Positions 48,531-57,764 of a stretch of 64,000 nucleotides of DNA are shown in pieces (the stretch's first letter is position 1; every line of letters begins with the position of its first letter). The position numbers and the translations under genes were made by a program. The notes under the pieces were generated by a model, which was not told the origin of the DNA, did no database searches, and worked only from the letters and a program-made list of their open reading frames with translations. The stretch comes from Amylibacter sp. (lineage in GTDB: Bacteria; Pseudomonadota; Alphaproteobacteria; Rhodobacterales; Rhodobacteraceae): assembly GCA_021775355.1 (NCBI GenBank), contig JAJFHZ010000006.1, positions 124,001-188,000 of the forward strand. The letters are read 5' to 3'.

Positions 48531-49523
48531 TTGACACGCATCTCATCACCGCACTATGCAAAAGCCACTTCAGACTTTGATAGCATCCCAATTGTTGATC
48601 TGTCTGATGTCAAAACACAAAACGGGTTTTCTCGGATTGCACATGAGTTGATCGAGACCGCAAAAAAATCAGGTTTTTTCTATGTGTCAAACCACGGCAT
48701 TGATCAGGTTGTAATTGATCGGGCCTTTGCTGCCTCACGATCCTTCTTTGATCTGCCCAAAGCTGACAAATCCACCATTACCGTCAATCAAAAGCAACGC
48801 GGGTGGATGGCACAGGGAATGACCAATCTGGAAGGTGCCAAAACCCATGACGCCAAAGAGGTCTTCTTTTGGGGTTGGGATGTGACGGATGACGACCCTG
48901 ATATGCTTGCAGGCCTGCCAATGGTAGCCCCAAACTGCTGGCCGGATACAGTGGCACCAACACTGAAACGTGATCTTCTGCCCTACTATGAACAGGTTGT
49001 ATCACTAAGCCGTACGATTTTATCCGCTTTGGCTGTGGGGCTGGGACAGGATCGGGATTTCTTTGCCAAAGCTTATGAAAAGCCGCTGGCTCGCGGACAA
49101 TTGGTATATTACCCGACGGCCACGGATCAGGACTTGCAAGAAGAGCGTTTCGGGGCTGCAACCCACTCTGATTTCGGTGTTTTGACAGTCTTATTGCAAG
49201 ATATGCAGGGTGGGCTACAAGTGCAAAACCTAACGGGTGACTGGATAGAAGCCCCACCAATTGCAGGAACATTTGTCTGCAATATCGGGGATTTGCTGGA
49301 ACGGTGGACGAATAACCGTTTGGTTTCAACAAAACACCGCGTACTGAACCGATCTGGAAACAGCCGTTATTCAATCCCGATTTTCTGCGACCCAGCCAGT
49401 GATACTGTGATAGATCCACGCGACTTGGGTGTATCCGACGATAAGGCACTGTTTGATCCGATTACTGCAGGTGATTACATCATGTCCAAAAACAAGCGCA
49501 ATTTTTCGCAGTATAAACCGTAA
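48531..49523 (+). CDS. 2-oxoglutarate/Fe(II)-dependent or isopenicillin N synthase-like oxygenase
   Basis: 330 residues from a TTG after AAGGA. The N-terminal domain has SIPIVDLSDV and ETAKKSGFFYVSNHGID, hallmarks of the IPNS/2OG oxygenase superfamily. The iron ligands His212 and Asp214 (THSDFGVLT) and His269 (STKHRVLN), and the cosubstrate arginine Arg279 in RYSIPIF, are all present. It could be a hydroxylase of an amino acid or small acid, perhaps tied to the neighbouring amino-acid modules. Converges with a LysR gene (2-base gap). Confidence 0.85.
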   Translation: MTRISSPHYAKATSDFDSIPIVDLSDVKTQNGFSRIAHELIETAKKSGFFYVSNHGIDQVVIDRAFAASRSFFDLPKADKSTITVNQKQRGWMAQGMTNLEGAKTHDAKEVFFWGWDVTDDDPDMLAGLPMVAPNCWPDTVAPTLKRDLLPYYEQVVSLSRTILSALAVGLGQDRDFFAKAYEKPLARGQLVYYPTATDQDLQEERFGAATHSDFGVLTVLLQDMQGGLQVQNLTGDWIEAPPIAGTFVCNIGDLLERWTNNRLVSTKHRVLNRSGNSRYSIPIFCDPASDTVIDPRDLGVSDDKALFDPITAGDYIMSKNKRNFSQYKP

Positions 49524-49525
49524 TC

Positions 49526-50419
49526 TCAGCGACCATCGGAAATCGTAGTCATTTCATCAAACACCCTGTTGTAAAAGCTTTGCCCCAGCGTGGATGTGGC
49601 CCGGGTTTTATGTTTGATCAGTGCCAGATCAAGATAGACGTTGGGCCGGAAAGGTCGCACCACATACCCCTTTCCATCGTCGTGCGCCAACGTGAACGGG
49701 TCGATCAAGGACACTCCCATTCCAGATTTCACGAACTCCAACAATGAGCGAAACAGGTGCGACTGGCATTTCACCCTAAGACGACTATTGCTTTTTAAAA
49801 ACAGTTCTTTAGTGCGCGAATTTATCATATGATCTTCACCCATCACAATAAAGGGCACGTTGTCCAGATCTTCTGGGCTTAGCTCATCCAAGTCAGCCAA
49901 TGGGCTGTCTTCTGGGATGGCCAGTTGACACAAAAACCGCATCTGCTTCCAGTCTAGGCTGTCATCCAAAATTGGCAATTCGCTGATCCCAATTTCGGCT
50001 AACCCCGAGGCAACCCACTGTTGGATATTCTGCGAATACCGCGTTTGAAACGAAACATCGACGTCAGGGTGCTCTTTCACAAAATTACTTACAGCCCCGG
50101 TCATAAAACCGAAGGAAACCGCATGCGTGCACACGACTTGCAAGGTTCCCACTCTTTGGTTTTGCAAATTGGATACAGCCAAGTTGACCTGATTTATACC
50201 CCGAACCACTGTATCGATTTCGCGATACAGGATTTTGGCCTCTGGTGTCGGAACCAAACGCCCGCGTTCACGTTCAAACAGTTTCAGTTTTGTCTGATCT
50301 TGCAGCTGTGCCAAAAGATTACTGATCGCAGGTTGGGAAATCCCAAGACTTTGGGCGGCCGCAGTCACGGTGCCCGTTTCAATAACAGAATGCAGGGCTT
50401 GCAGGGGTCTATATCGCAT
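49526..50419 (-). CDS. LysR-family regulator, likely of module A
   Basis: 297 residues. N-terminal helix-turn-helix: VTAAAQSLGISQPAISNLLA, then the linker and a ligand-binding domain (about 95-290). It is divergent from the DadA-like gene with 70 bases between, the classic LysR arrangement, so it probably controls the amino-acid module on the plus strand. Inducer unknown. Confidence 0.88.
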   Translation of the reverse strand: MRYRPLQALHSVIETGTVTAAAQSLGISQPAISNLLAQLQDQTKLKLFERERGRLVPTPEAKILYREIDTVVRGINQVNLAVSNLQNQRVGTLQVVCTHAVSFGFMTGAVSNFVKEHPDVDVSFQTRYSQNIQQWVASGLAEIGISELPILDDSLDWKQMRFLCQLAIPEDSPLADLDELSPEDLDNVPFIVMGEDHMINSRTKELFLKSNSRLRVKCQSHLFRSLLEFVKSGMGVSLIDPFTLAHDDGKGYVVRPFRPNVYLDLALIKHKTRATSTLGQSFYNRVFDEMTTISDGR

Positions 50420-50489
50420 ATCATTTTTTCTGATGTTCTACACAATTATTAGTATTTGATATTATGTAGTAGTCAAGTAAATTTCCCTG

Positions 50490-51758
50490 ATGGGAGACGC
50501 GAAGTTGGAATCATCTGAACCAAAAAACATACTTGTGATAGGTGCCGGCATTGTCGGTGTGTCCACCGCTTTGTGGTTACAGCGCGATGGACACACTGTG
50601 ACTTTGATCGACAAAGAAGGCCCCAGCGCAGGTGCATCTTTTGGCAATGCAGGCGTTTTGTCGTCAGGATCACTGGTTCCGGTGACGGTTCCAGGGCTTT
50701 TCGGCAAAGCCCCCAAAATGTTGTTTAGCCCGAACCAGCCTTTGTTCCTGAAATGGTCCTATGTACCAAAACTGATCCCGTTTTTGTGGAAGTATATGAA
50801 ACACGCGAACGCCAAATCGGTAGAGCGCATATCTATGGGGCTGAGCCAGCTATTACACGATGCACCCGATCAGCATTTGGCTTTGGCAAAAGGTACCGAA
50901 GCGGAAGAATATATCGACACTGTCGACTACCTATTCGGATACGCGGATGAGGTAGCATTCAAGACGGATCGCTTTGGATGGGATATCCGTGAACGCCGGG
51001 GTGTCAGTTTTGCAAAGCTGGATGCAAACGCGATGGTCGATTACGACCCAAATCTAAAGGGGCGGTTCGGCTACGGTGTACAATGCAAGAACCACGGCAA
51101 GATCAATGACCCCGGTGCATATGTCACAAAACTTGCCGAACATTTCGCTGCGAATGGTGGAACTGTTTTGACTAAAGATGTCAAAGGGTTCGATATAAAA
51201 GACGGGCATTGCACGGGAGTGGTGACCACCGATGGAACAATAACAACAGACGCTTACGTTCTAACCACAGGTGCTTGGAGCAGTGCGTGGGAAAAGACAC
51301 TTGGCATTACAGTTCCGATGGAATCCGAACGCGGCTATCACATTGAATTTGTGAACCCGTCGATCACTTTACGCTCTCCCTTGATGGTGGCGGGTGGCAA
51401 ATTTGTCGTCAATTCAATGGACGGACGAATGCGCTGCGCAGGGGTGATTGAGTTTGGCGGTTTGGATACCCCAGCCTCAAAAGCGCCGATTAAGCTGTTA
51501 AAAAAACAGATGGCTGACCTTTTCCCGGATTTGACCTATGATCGAATTGATGAATGGATGGGGCATCGCCCTGCAACCGCTGATAGCCTGCCGGTTATTG
51601 GCGTAAGCCCGAAAGCTGACAATGTGTTTCTGGGCTATGGGCATCAGCATATTGGCCTGTCTGGCGGGCCAAAAACCGGACGTTGGTTGGCAAAACTTGC
51701 AACCGGCGCCCCAATGAATACCGATTTGTCTGTTTATGCGGCAGATCGGAGAATATAA
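50490..51758 (+). CDS. DadA-like FAD-dependent D-amino-acid dehydrogenase (module A)
   Basis: 422 residues. FAD motif ILVIGAGIVGVSTALWL at the N-terminus and GASFGNAGVLSSGSLVPV, the DadA signature; a further FAD contact lies in DSLPVIGVSP near residue 365. DadA enzymes oxidise D-amino acids to imines, passing electrons to the membrane quinone pool. The gene leads the module: a TRAP transporter follows within 30 bases, then a permease, RidA and a racemase. Paralog of the gene at 57765-59021. Substrate not deducible. Confidence 0.87.
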   Translation: MGDAKLESSEPKNILVIGAGIVGVSTALWLQRDGHTVTLIDKEGPSAGASFGNAGVLSSGSLVPVTVPGLFGKAPKMLFSPNQPLFLKWSYVPKLIPFLWKYMKHANAKSVERISMGLSQLLHDAPDQHLALAKGTEAEEYIDTVDYLFGYADEVAFKTDRFGWDIRERRGVSFAKLDANAMVDYDPNLKGRFGYGVQCKNHGKINDPGAYVTKLAEHFAANGGTVLTKDVKGFDIKDGHCTGVVTTDGTITTDAYVLTTGAWSSAWEKTLGITVPMESERGYHIEFVNPSITLRSPLMVAGGKFVVNSMDGRMRCAGVIEFGGLDTPASKAPIKLLKKQMADLFPDLTYDRIDEWMGHRPATADSLPVIGVSPKADNVFLGYGHQHIGLSGGPKTGRWLAKLATGAPMNTDLSVYAADRRI

Positions 51759-51788
51759 CGTACTAAAATCTAAACATGGGAGACTAAA

Positions 51789-52763
51789 ATGAAGACAGTT
51801 AATATTACAGTAGGTGCCACATTGGCCGCTTTGGCTTTTACAGGGGCCGCATCTGCGGAAAACTGGGATATGCCAATGGCCTATTCAGCTACGAACTTTC
51901 ACTCTGAACACGGCGTGATTTTTGCAAATAAAGTGAAAGAATACACTAATGGTGATCTGGAAATCACAGTTCATCCGGGTGGCTCATTGTTCAAAGGTGG
52001 CGAAATCAAACGGGCCGTTCAGACTGGTCAGGCACCGATTGGTGAACGCTTCATGTCCGCACACGCGAATGAAGCCCCTATTCTGGGTTGGGATAATCTG
52101 CCCTTTCTGGCAACGACCTACGAAGAAAATGACATGCTATGGGCCGCTGCAAAAGACAAAGTGAACGCAGCCCTTGCAGACCAAAACCTGGTTGCGATTT
52201 ACACATGCCCTTGGCCGGGTCAGGGTTTCTACTTCAACAAGCCAGTGAACTCCAGCGCAGATACAAAGGGCGTCAAGTTTCGCTCATACAACTCTGCCAC
52301 GGCAACTTTTGCCGAAGGTTTGGGCATGATCCCAGTGCAGGTTGAAGCGGCTGAACTTAGCCAAGCACTTGCAACAGGTGTTGCTGAATCCTTTATCTCA
52401 TCCGGCTCAACCGGCTATGACCGTAAAGTCTGGGAGCATCTAAGCCACTACTACAAAGTTAACGCATGGTTGCCGCGCAACTATGTGATGGTCAACAAAG
52501 GTGTCTGGGATGGATTGAATGCAGATACGCAATCAGCGATCCAAAAAGCGGGTGACGAGACCGGTATCTCTTGTGCTGCAAAATCTGCTGATCTTGCAAG
52601 CTTCTACTTTGAAGAGTTGGAAAAAGGTGGCATGTCCGTAGAGCCAGCTAGTCCTGATTTCCTTGCTGAACTTAAGGCTATCGGCGCAAAAATGACAGAC
52701 GATTGGCTAAAAGAAGTTGGTGCTGACGGCCAAGCTATCCTTGACGCTTACAAAGCCAACTGA
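51789..52763 (+). CDS. TRAP transporter substrate-binding protein (DctP family)
   Basis: 324 residues with a signal peptide cut after about residue 23 (AASA, then ENWDMPM). The DctP fold is shown by FANKVKEYTNGDLEITVHPG and the conserved arginine region VKFRSYNSATATFAEGLGM, where the Arg normally grips the substrate carboxylate. It lies in the periplasm. The nearby DadA, RidA and racemase genes suggest an amino-acid-like or related acid. A hairpin separates it from the membrane subunits. Confidence 0.9.
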   Translation: MKTVNITVGATLAALAFTGAASAENWDMPMAYSATNFHSEHGVIFANKVKEYTNGDLEITVHPGGSLFKGGEIKRAVQTGQAPIGERFMSAHANEAPILGWDNLPFLATTYEENDMLWAAAKDKVNAALADQNLVAIYTCPWPGQGFYFNKPVNSSADTKGVKFRSYNSATATFAEGLGMIPVQVEAAELSQALATGVAESFISSGSTGYDRKVWEHLSHYYKVNAWLPRNYVMVNKGVWDGLNADTQSAIQKAGDETGISCAAKSADLASFYFEELEKGGMSVEPASPDFLAELKAIGAKMTDDWLKEVGADGQAILDAYKAN

Positions 52764-52780
52764 TTTCGGTTTACAAATAT

Positions 52781-52814
52781 ACGTGGTCCTCTTGTAATGA
52801 AGGGGCCACGTTTT
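52781..52814 (+). terminator. Intercistronic hairpin between dctP and dctQ
   Basis: ACGTGGTCCT (52781-52790) pairs with GGGGCCACGT (52802-52811), ten pairs with G-T, followed by TTTTG. Likely an attenuator or stabiliser that leaves more binding protein than membrane protein, as usual for TRAP operons. Confidence 0.65.
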
Positions 52815-52830
52815 GAGGGGGACGACAACT

Positions 52831-53544
52831 ATGAATGATTGGACATCGGTTTTAGGGGTGCCACTATGGGGTTGGCTTTTTGTGCTGCCCATTATCTTTG
52901 CAACCCTTAGTTACTTTTTTCGTGTACCGGCAAAGCGTCTTCTAACTCCTATTTGGCGCATCTTGGATCGCGTATATCTGGCCAGCGGCGCGTTAGCTGC
53001 AGTCTTCATGGTCATAATTCTGATTATCATCGTACTTCAAATGATCGCACGTTGGAGTAGTATTAGTTTTCAAGGGTCGACCGAATTTGCAGGCTATGCA
53101 ATGGCGGCAACATCGTTCTTTGCGTTTGCTTATGCACTGAACCGCGGTTCACATATTCGCGTCTCTATCATGCTGAATATAAACAATTTTACCCGAAAAT
53201 GGGTGGATGCCTATGCGATGCTGATCGCCGCTGTCACAGCTACATATTTTGCGCGTTATGCCGTGAAAACGAATTTCATGTCCGAAATCCTGAATGATCG
53301 AACCCAAGGGCAGGATCAGGTTCCCGAATGGCTGTTGGCGTTTGTCAGTATGTTTGGAACTTGGCCAACAGGCTGGGGAGAGCTTTGGGCCAAGGCCGGA
53401 AGTGAATGGGTTTATACACCCGTCTGGCTGCCACAGCTACCGATGTCCATTGGTTCGGCACTTTTGGCCATTGCGCTTTGGGATAATCTTTTCCGTCTTT
53501 TGATCAACGGCGAAAGCAACATAAAAGGCGAGGCAGTAGAATGA
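52831..53544 (+). CDS. TRAP transporter small permease (DctQ), extended
   Basis: 237 residues from the ATG at 52831 after GAGGGGGA. DctQ proteins normally have four helices in 160-190 residues; this one has an extra N-terminal helix (about 10-30) and a longer loop before the last helix (about residue 150-205), making about five. The core has LQMIARWSSISFQGSTEFAG, a typical DctQ motif. The last bases overlap dctM (ATGA). Function is to join the large permease in the membrane. Confidence 0.85.
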   Translation: MNDWTSVLGVPLWGWLFVLPIIFATLSYFFRVPAKRLLTPIWRILDRVYLASGALAAVFMVIILIIIVLQMIARWSSISFQGSTEFAGYAMAATSFFAFAYALNRGSHIRVSIMLNINNFTRKWVDAYAMLIAAVTATYFARYAVKTNFMSEILNDRTQGQDQVPEWLLAFVSMFGTWPTGWGELWAKAGSEWVYTPVWLPQLPMSIGSALLAIALWDNLFRLLINGESNIKGEAVE

Positions 53545-54848
53545 CCGAACTTTACGCAACAGCTATTTTTCTTTTCGTCCTCTTCGCACTTTTGGGAAGC
53601 TCGGTTTGGATCGGTCTGGCGCTTATGGGCGTTGCCTGGGTCGGGATGGAACTGTTCACAACGCGCCCTGCGGGCGACGCTATGATCACCACCATTTGGA
53701 CGGGTGCCTCCAGTTGGACCTTAACTGCCCTACCCTTGTTTATATGGATGGGTGAAATTCTATTTCGAACACGATTATCACAGGATCTTTTTCGCGGACT
53801 GGCACCTTGGATGCGCTGGCTGCCGGGGGGGTTACTGCATACCAATATCGCGGGGTGCACATTATTTGCAGCCGTTTCGGGGTCTTCTGCGGCGACACTG
53901 ACAACGGTCGGTAAAATGTCGATCCCTGAACTGCGCGAACGCGGATACCCTGAATATATGATCATCGGAACACTGGCGGGTGCTGCCACGCTTGGCTTGA
54001 TGATCCCACCGTCTTTGACGCTGATCGTTTACGGCGTGACGATCAATGAGTCGATCACAAAGCTGTTCATGGCGGGAATATTCCCCGGGTTGGTTCTGTC
54101 CAGCCTGTTCATGGCTTATATAATTGTTTGGCATTACTGGCGTAAAGATGAGCGGCCTGATCCGGAACCCCCAATGAGCCTTACCGACATGTTTAAGGAA
54201 AGCCGTTTCCTAATTCCGGTTCTGGCACTGGTTTTTACTGTCATCGGTTCAATGTATTTCGGATGGGCAACTGCGACTGAAGCCGCCGCCGTAGGGGTGT
54301 TGGGGTCACTTGCCTTGGCCGCGCTTCAACGCTCGCTGACGTGGGAAACCTTTACCGCCAGTTTGATGGGTGCCACCCGCACCTCTGCTATGATTGCACT
54401 TATTCTTATGGGCGCTGCATTTCTATCGCTGGCCATGGGATTTACCGGTCTACCACGCGCCCTTGCCACCTGGATTGATACAATGAACCTTTCTCCGATT
54501 GTCCTGATTGGGGTTCTGACACTGTTCTATCTTGTTTTGGGCATGTTCATGGATGGCTTGTCTTCGGTGGTGTTGACGATGGCAATTGTCGAACCGATGA
54601 TCCGTCAGGCGGGCATCGACGTTATCTGGTTCGGGATATTCCTAGTGGTGGTGATTGAAACTGCCCAGGTGACGCCGCCGATTGGGTTTAACCTGTTCGT
54701 TTTGCAGGGCATGACCCAGCATGAGATTTCCTACATTGCAAAAACGGCGATCCCGATGGTTGGATTGATGCTATTGATGGTTGTAATCCTTGTGGTCTGG
54801 CCGGAACTGGCGACTTGGCTGCCTGAAAACATGCGAGGCCAACCTTAG
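53541..54848 (+). CDS. TRAP transporter large permease (DctM)
   Basis: 435 residues with about twelve helices. DctM landmarks: LPLFIWMGEILFRT, SGSSAATLTTVGKMSIPEL and GMFMDGLSSVVLTM, plus ETAQVTPPIGFNLFVLQG. It moves substrate with sodium in the inner membrane. The start overlaps dctQ by 4 bases and the stop overlaps the next gene by one base, so the whole block is one operon. Confidence 0.93.
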   Translation: MTELYATAIFLFVLFALLGSSVWIGLALMGVAWVGMELFTTRPAGDAMITTIWTGASSWTLTALPLFIWMGEILFRTRLSQDLFRGLAPWMRWLPGGLLHTNIAGCTLFAAVSGSSAATLTTVGKMSIPELRERGYPEYMIIGTLAGAATLGLMIPPSLTLIVYGVTINESITKLFMAGIFPGLVLSSLFMAYIIVWHYWRKDERPDPEPPMSLTDMFKESRFLIPVLALVFTVIGSMYFGWATATEAAAVGVLGSLALAALQRSLTWETFTASLMGATRTSAMIALILMGAAFLSLAMGFTGLPRALATWIDTMNLSPIVLIGVLTLFYLVLGMFMDGLSSVVLTMAIVEPMIRQAGIDVIWFGIFLVVVIETAQVTPPIGFNLFVLQGMTQHEISYIAKTAIPMVGLMLLMVVILVVWPELATWLPENMRGQP

Positions 54849-55765
54849 TGATCAAAATTCTGTCCTATATAGGACAACGGTCATCGTCTATTCTGATATT
54901 GGGCTTGCTTCTGGCAGCCCTTTTACCAAGCGTTTCCAGTGCATTGCGCCCTGCTTTACCCCTTTTGGTATCACTGGTTCTTGGGCTCGCAATCGCACGT
55001 CTCGATGTGCTTGGTGTGATGCGAGAGTTTATCGAGCTTAGAAAATCAATGCTTTTACTATGCCTCGTTCTCTTGTTCATGCCTCTGACTTGCATTCTGT
55101 TGGTTTGGTTGTGGCGCTTGTTTCAATTTGACGAAACCGGGATTCTTTTATTGATCGTATTTGCGGCTGCCCCCCCCCTTAGCTCTGCCACCAGCCTAAG
55201 TCTGCTGCTGGGCTTCAATGCACGCATCACGTTACAGGTCACATTATTGGCAACACTTGCGTCCCCCGTTCTTGGCCCCTTGTGTTTTTTCCTTGCCGGC
55301 CTGTCTGTGGATATAGAAATGACGGAAATAGCCCTGCGGATTGCAATGATGATCGCAGGCGGCTTTGGGCTTGGCTTGGGCGTACAGGCTTTATTCGGGA
55401 AAGCAAGAATAAACCGCAATGCAGAAGCGTTTAACGGCATCGTTGCCCTCTCGATGGTGTTGTTTCTATTTCCGTTATTCGATGGCGTCGTCAATCATAT
55501 CAAAGCGGCCCCCTTGCAGTCTTTCAAGGTTCTAGTTCTGGCAATCGTTCTAAACCTTGGTGGCAATCTGGCCATTCGATGGAGTAGTCAACGCTATTCC
55601 ACATCTCAAACCGCCAGTGCTTTGGGCCTGATGTTTGGCAATCGAAACGTTTCGTTTTATCTGGCAGTTTTGCCATTTAATCCACTGCTTGGTATCTTTG
55701 TGGCGGCCAGTCAAATTCCGATGTATATAACACCAGCTTTGTTTGGGCACAGCAAGCCCAAGTAG
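54848..55765 (+). CDS. BASS-like (bile acid:sodium symporter fold) permease
   Basis: 305 residues from a GTG whose first base is the last base of the dctM stop codon. About nine to ten helices; TSLSLLLGFNARITLQVTLL and ASALGLMFGNRNVSFYLAVL resemble the crossover regions of BASS/SBF proteins. Assignment is by pattern only. Its tight place in the operon suggests a second route for uptake or for exporting a product. Confidence 0.6.
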   Translation: MIKILSYIGQRSSSILILGLLLAALLPSVSSALRPALPLLVSLVLGLAIARLDVLGVMREFIELRKSMLLLCLVLLFMPLTCILLVWLWRLFQFDETGILLLIVFAAAPPLSSATSLSLLLGFNARITLQVTLLATLASPVLGPLCFFLAGLSVDIEMTEIALRIAMMIAGGFGLGLGVQALFGKARINRNAEAFNGIVALSMVLFLFPLFDGVVNHIKAAPLQSFKVLVLAIVLNLGGNLAIRWSSQRYSTSQTASALGLMFGNRNVSFYLAVLPFNPLLGIFVAASQIPMYITPALFGHSKPK

Positions 55766-55787
55766 TAAAAACCCCAAGGAGAACCCC

Positions 55788-56147
55788 ATGGATATTACCC
55801 GCAGCCATTCGTCAGAACGTGCGAGCAAAATTGTCATCCACAACGGCACTATCTACCTGTCAGGTCAGGTTGCAAATGACGTAACAGGCGACATACAGGC
55901 TCAAACCAAAGACTGCCTGTCCAAAATCGATACCCTGCTGGCAGAGGTCGGCAGTGACAAGGATCACATCCTGTCGACGACAATCTTTATTCGCGACATG
56001 AAAGATTTCGCGGCAATGAACGAAATTTGGAACGCATGGGTAGCAGACAGCCCGAAACCCGCACGCGCATGTGTTTCAGCCGAAATGGCAAGACGGGAAA
56101 TTCTGGTTGAGTTTTGCACAATCGCGGCGTCAAAGGATAGAGTTTGA
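55788..56147 (+). CDS. RidA family protein (imine deaminase)
   Basis: 119 residues from the ATG at 55788 after AAGGAGA. RidA proteins hydrolyse reactive enamines/imines from amino-acid oxidation. The likely active-site arginine is Arg93 in KPARACVSAEM, with the C-terminal glutamate in LVEFCTIA. Coding it beside a DadA-like dehydrogenase, which makes imines, is a good functional fit. It overlaps the racemase gene by 4 bases. Confidence 0.85.
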   Translation: MDITRSHSSERASKIVIHNGTIYLSGQVANDVTGDIQAQTKDCLSKIDTLLAEVGSDKDHILSTTIFIRDMKDFAAMNEIWNAWVADSPKPARACVSAEMARREILVEFCTIAASKDRV

Positions 56148-56851
56148 CGTCCGACGATAAACCTACACCGTTCCTTGGGATCTTGATGCTTGACACCAAG
56201 TTTCCAAGGATATTGGGGGACGCCGGCAATGTGGGCAGCTATACTGTCCCTGCGCGCGTCCATGTTGTCAAAGGTGCCGGTAGCTTGGATATTGTGAAGG
56301 ATGGTTTGCCACCCGAATATCTGATCCGCTCCTTTTGCAAAGGCGCCAAACAGTTGGAATCTGATGGTGCCTTTGCTATTATTTCAACATGTGGTTTCCT
56401 TGTCACCGTGCAGGACCGGATATCGGATGCGGTGAATGTTCCCGTCATGGTCTCGGCACTATCACTCTACCCGCAAATCCGCGCAAAATTTTTCGGGAAC
56501 CCAATCGGAATTATAACCGCTTCGTATGAAAGCTTAGGCGATACTGCATTGCAAGCCGCTGGAATTAAACACCAGGATGTGCGCATCGCGGGGATGGAAG
56601 ATTGTGCGGCGTTTGTGAATGCAATTCTACAGCCCAAAGAACAGCAACCTGCAAAGATTGATTCAACCGCCATTGAAACCGCCGTGATTGGCAAAGCTAT
56701 ATCACTTTTAAAAGCTGACCCTGAAATCTGCGCATTTCTTTTGGAATGCACAAACTTGCCGCCATATGCAAAAGCCATCGAAATCGCCACCGGCCGCTCT
56801 GTTTACTCTATTTTGGACGGTGCCGATTACTTGATCAATACCAAACGGTGA
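56144..56851 (+). CDS. Asp/Glu/hydantoin racemase-family protein, module A
   Basis: 235 residues. The two catalytic cysteines sit in homologous halves: Cys83 in STCGFLV and Cys202 in LLECTNLPPYA. The family includes aspartate, glutamate and hydantoin racemases and maleate isomerase. The two-cysteine pattern fits a racemase rather than an isomerase. It lies at the end of module A and converges with the module B racemase, 157 bases away. Substrate open. Confidence 0.8.
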   Translation: MTSDDKPTPFLGILMLDTKFPRILGDAGNVGSYTVPARVHVVKGAGSLDIVKDGLPPEYLIRSFCKGAKQLESDGAFAIISTCGFLVTVQDRISDAVNVPVMVSALSLYPQIRAKFFGNPIGIITASYESLGDTALQAAGIKHQDVRIAGMEDCAAFVNAILQPKEQQPAKIDSTAIETAVIGKAISLLKADPEICAFLLECTNLPPYAKAIEIATGRSVYSILDGADYLINTKR

Positions 56852-57008
56852 CGCCTGATCCATCTTGCCTAATGAAAAGGTTAGTGGCGGTGCTGTCAGA
56901 CGATACGAACCAGTATCTGATTTTTGGTCCGTTGCTTTTAACGATTTGGCTCATTCTTTGATTGATGTGAAAGCGTTCGGGCAATATGTTATTTGCTTTA
57001 TTTACCTA

Positions 57009-57749
57009 TCAGTTATAGGGCATAAACCCCGCATATGGTGTACGCAAGACAACATTATGCACCATCGTTGCCAAAGTTGTCAGATCGAAAATCGGCAGCT
57101 GTAATTCCCTTTGCAAACGATGCGCATAGGGCGGCATGTCTGTGCATTCCAGAACTAATGAGCGTATGTTTGGGTTTTCGGCCAACATTTCCTTTGCCGC
57201 TAGTAAAACCTCTTCTTCGACCTTTGCGGTGTCCATATCCTGACGCAAATCTTTTAGAATGACGTCTTCAAATTCCGGCTTGCCTTCCATGCCTTTGATC
57301 ACGACGGGGATATCGAAAATGCCGATAGCATCAAGATGTGCCTGTGTCATACTGGATTTACTGGCAGTCAATATGCCTACAGGCGCGCTGCGACCCGTCA
57401 TGTTATAAGCAAGCGGAACCTGAATCAGGCTGGAACTGAACACCGGAATGTTGACTGCCCCGGCCAGTTCTTTTTGAAACAGCGCCAGAAACCCGCAACT
57501 GCCGGTGATTGCGCGAACGCCTTCCGCTTCCAACCGTTTTGTCGCTTCGATAAACGGAGCGATAAATTCCGCAGTCGGATTTTTCAACAAGGTTTGAACC
57601 GTAGCACCCTGAACCGTTTCATAAATCACCGGAAACGGCAGGCTTGATGGGTTTTTGATATGACCGGGTGGCTTCGGGAACTTGCTATCAAGGCATAAAA
57701 CGCCGATTGAAACTCCACAAATGTTCTGCCCGCCTGCGTGATGCGCCAT
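57009..57749 (-). CDS. Asp/Glu/hydantoin racemase-family protein, module B
   Basis: 246 residues, related to the module A enzyme throughout: GVLCLDSKFPKPPGHIKN versus GILMLDTKFPRILGDAGN, and cysteines in GSCGFL (Cys85) and LVLECTDMPPYAH (Cys202). It lies 15 bases after the module B DadA-like gene on the same strand. Amino-acid racemisation is likely; substrate unknown. Confidence 0.8.
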   Translation of the reverse strand: MAHHAGGQNICGVSIGVLCLDSKFPKPPGHIKNPSSLPFPVIYETVQGATVQTLLKNPTAEFIAPFIEATKRLEAEGVRAITGSCGFLALFQKELAGAVNIPVFSSSLIQVPLAYNMTGRSAPVGILTASKSSMTQAHLDAIGIFDIPVVIKGMEGKPEFEDVILKDLRQDMDTAKVEEEVLLAAKEMLAENPNIRSLVLECTDMPPYAHRLQRELQLPIFDLTTLATMVHNVVLRTPYAGFMPYN

Positions 57750-57764
57750 AATCTGATCCTTGGG

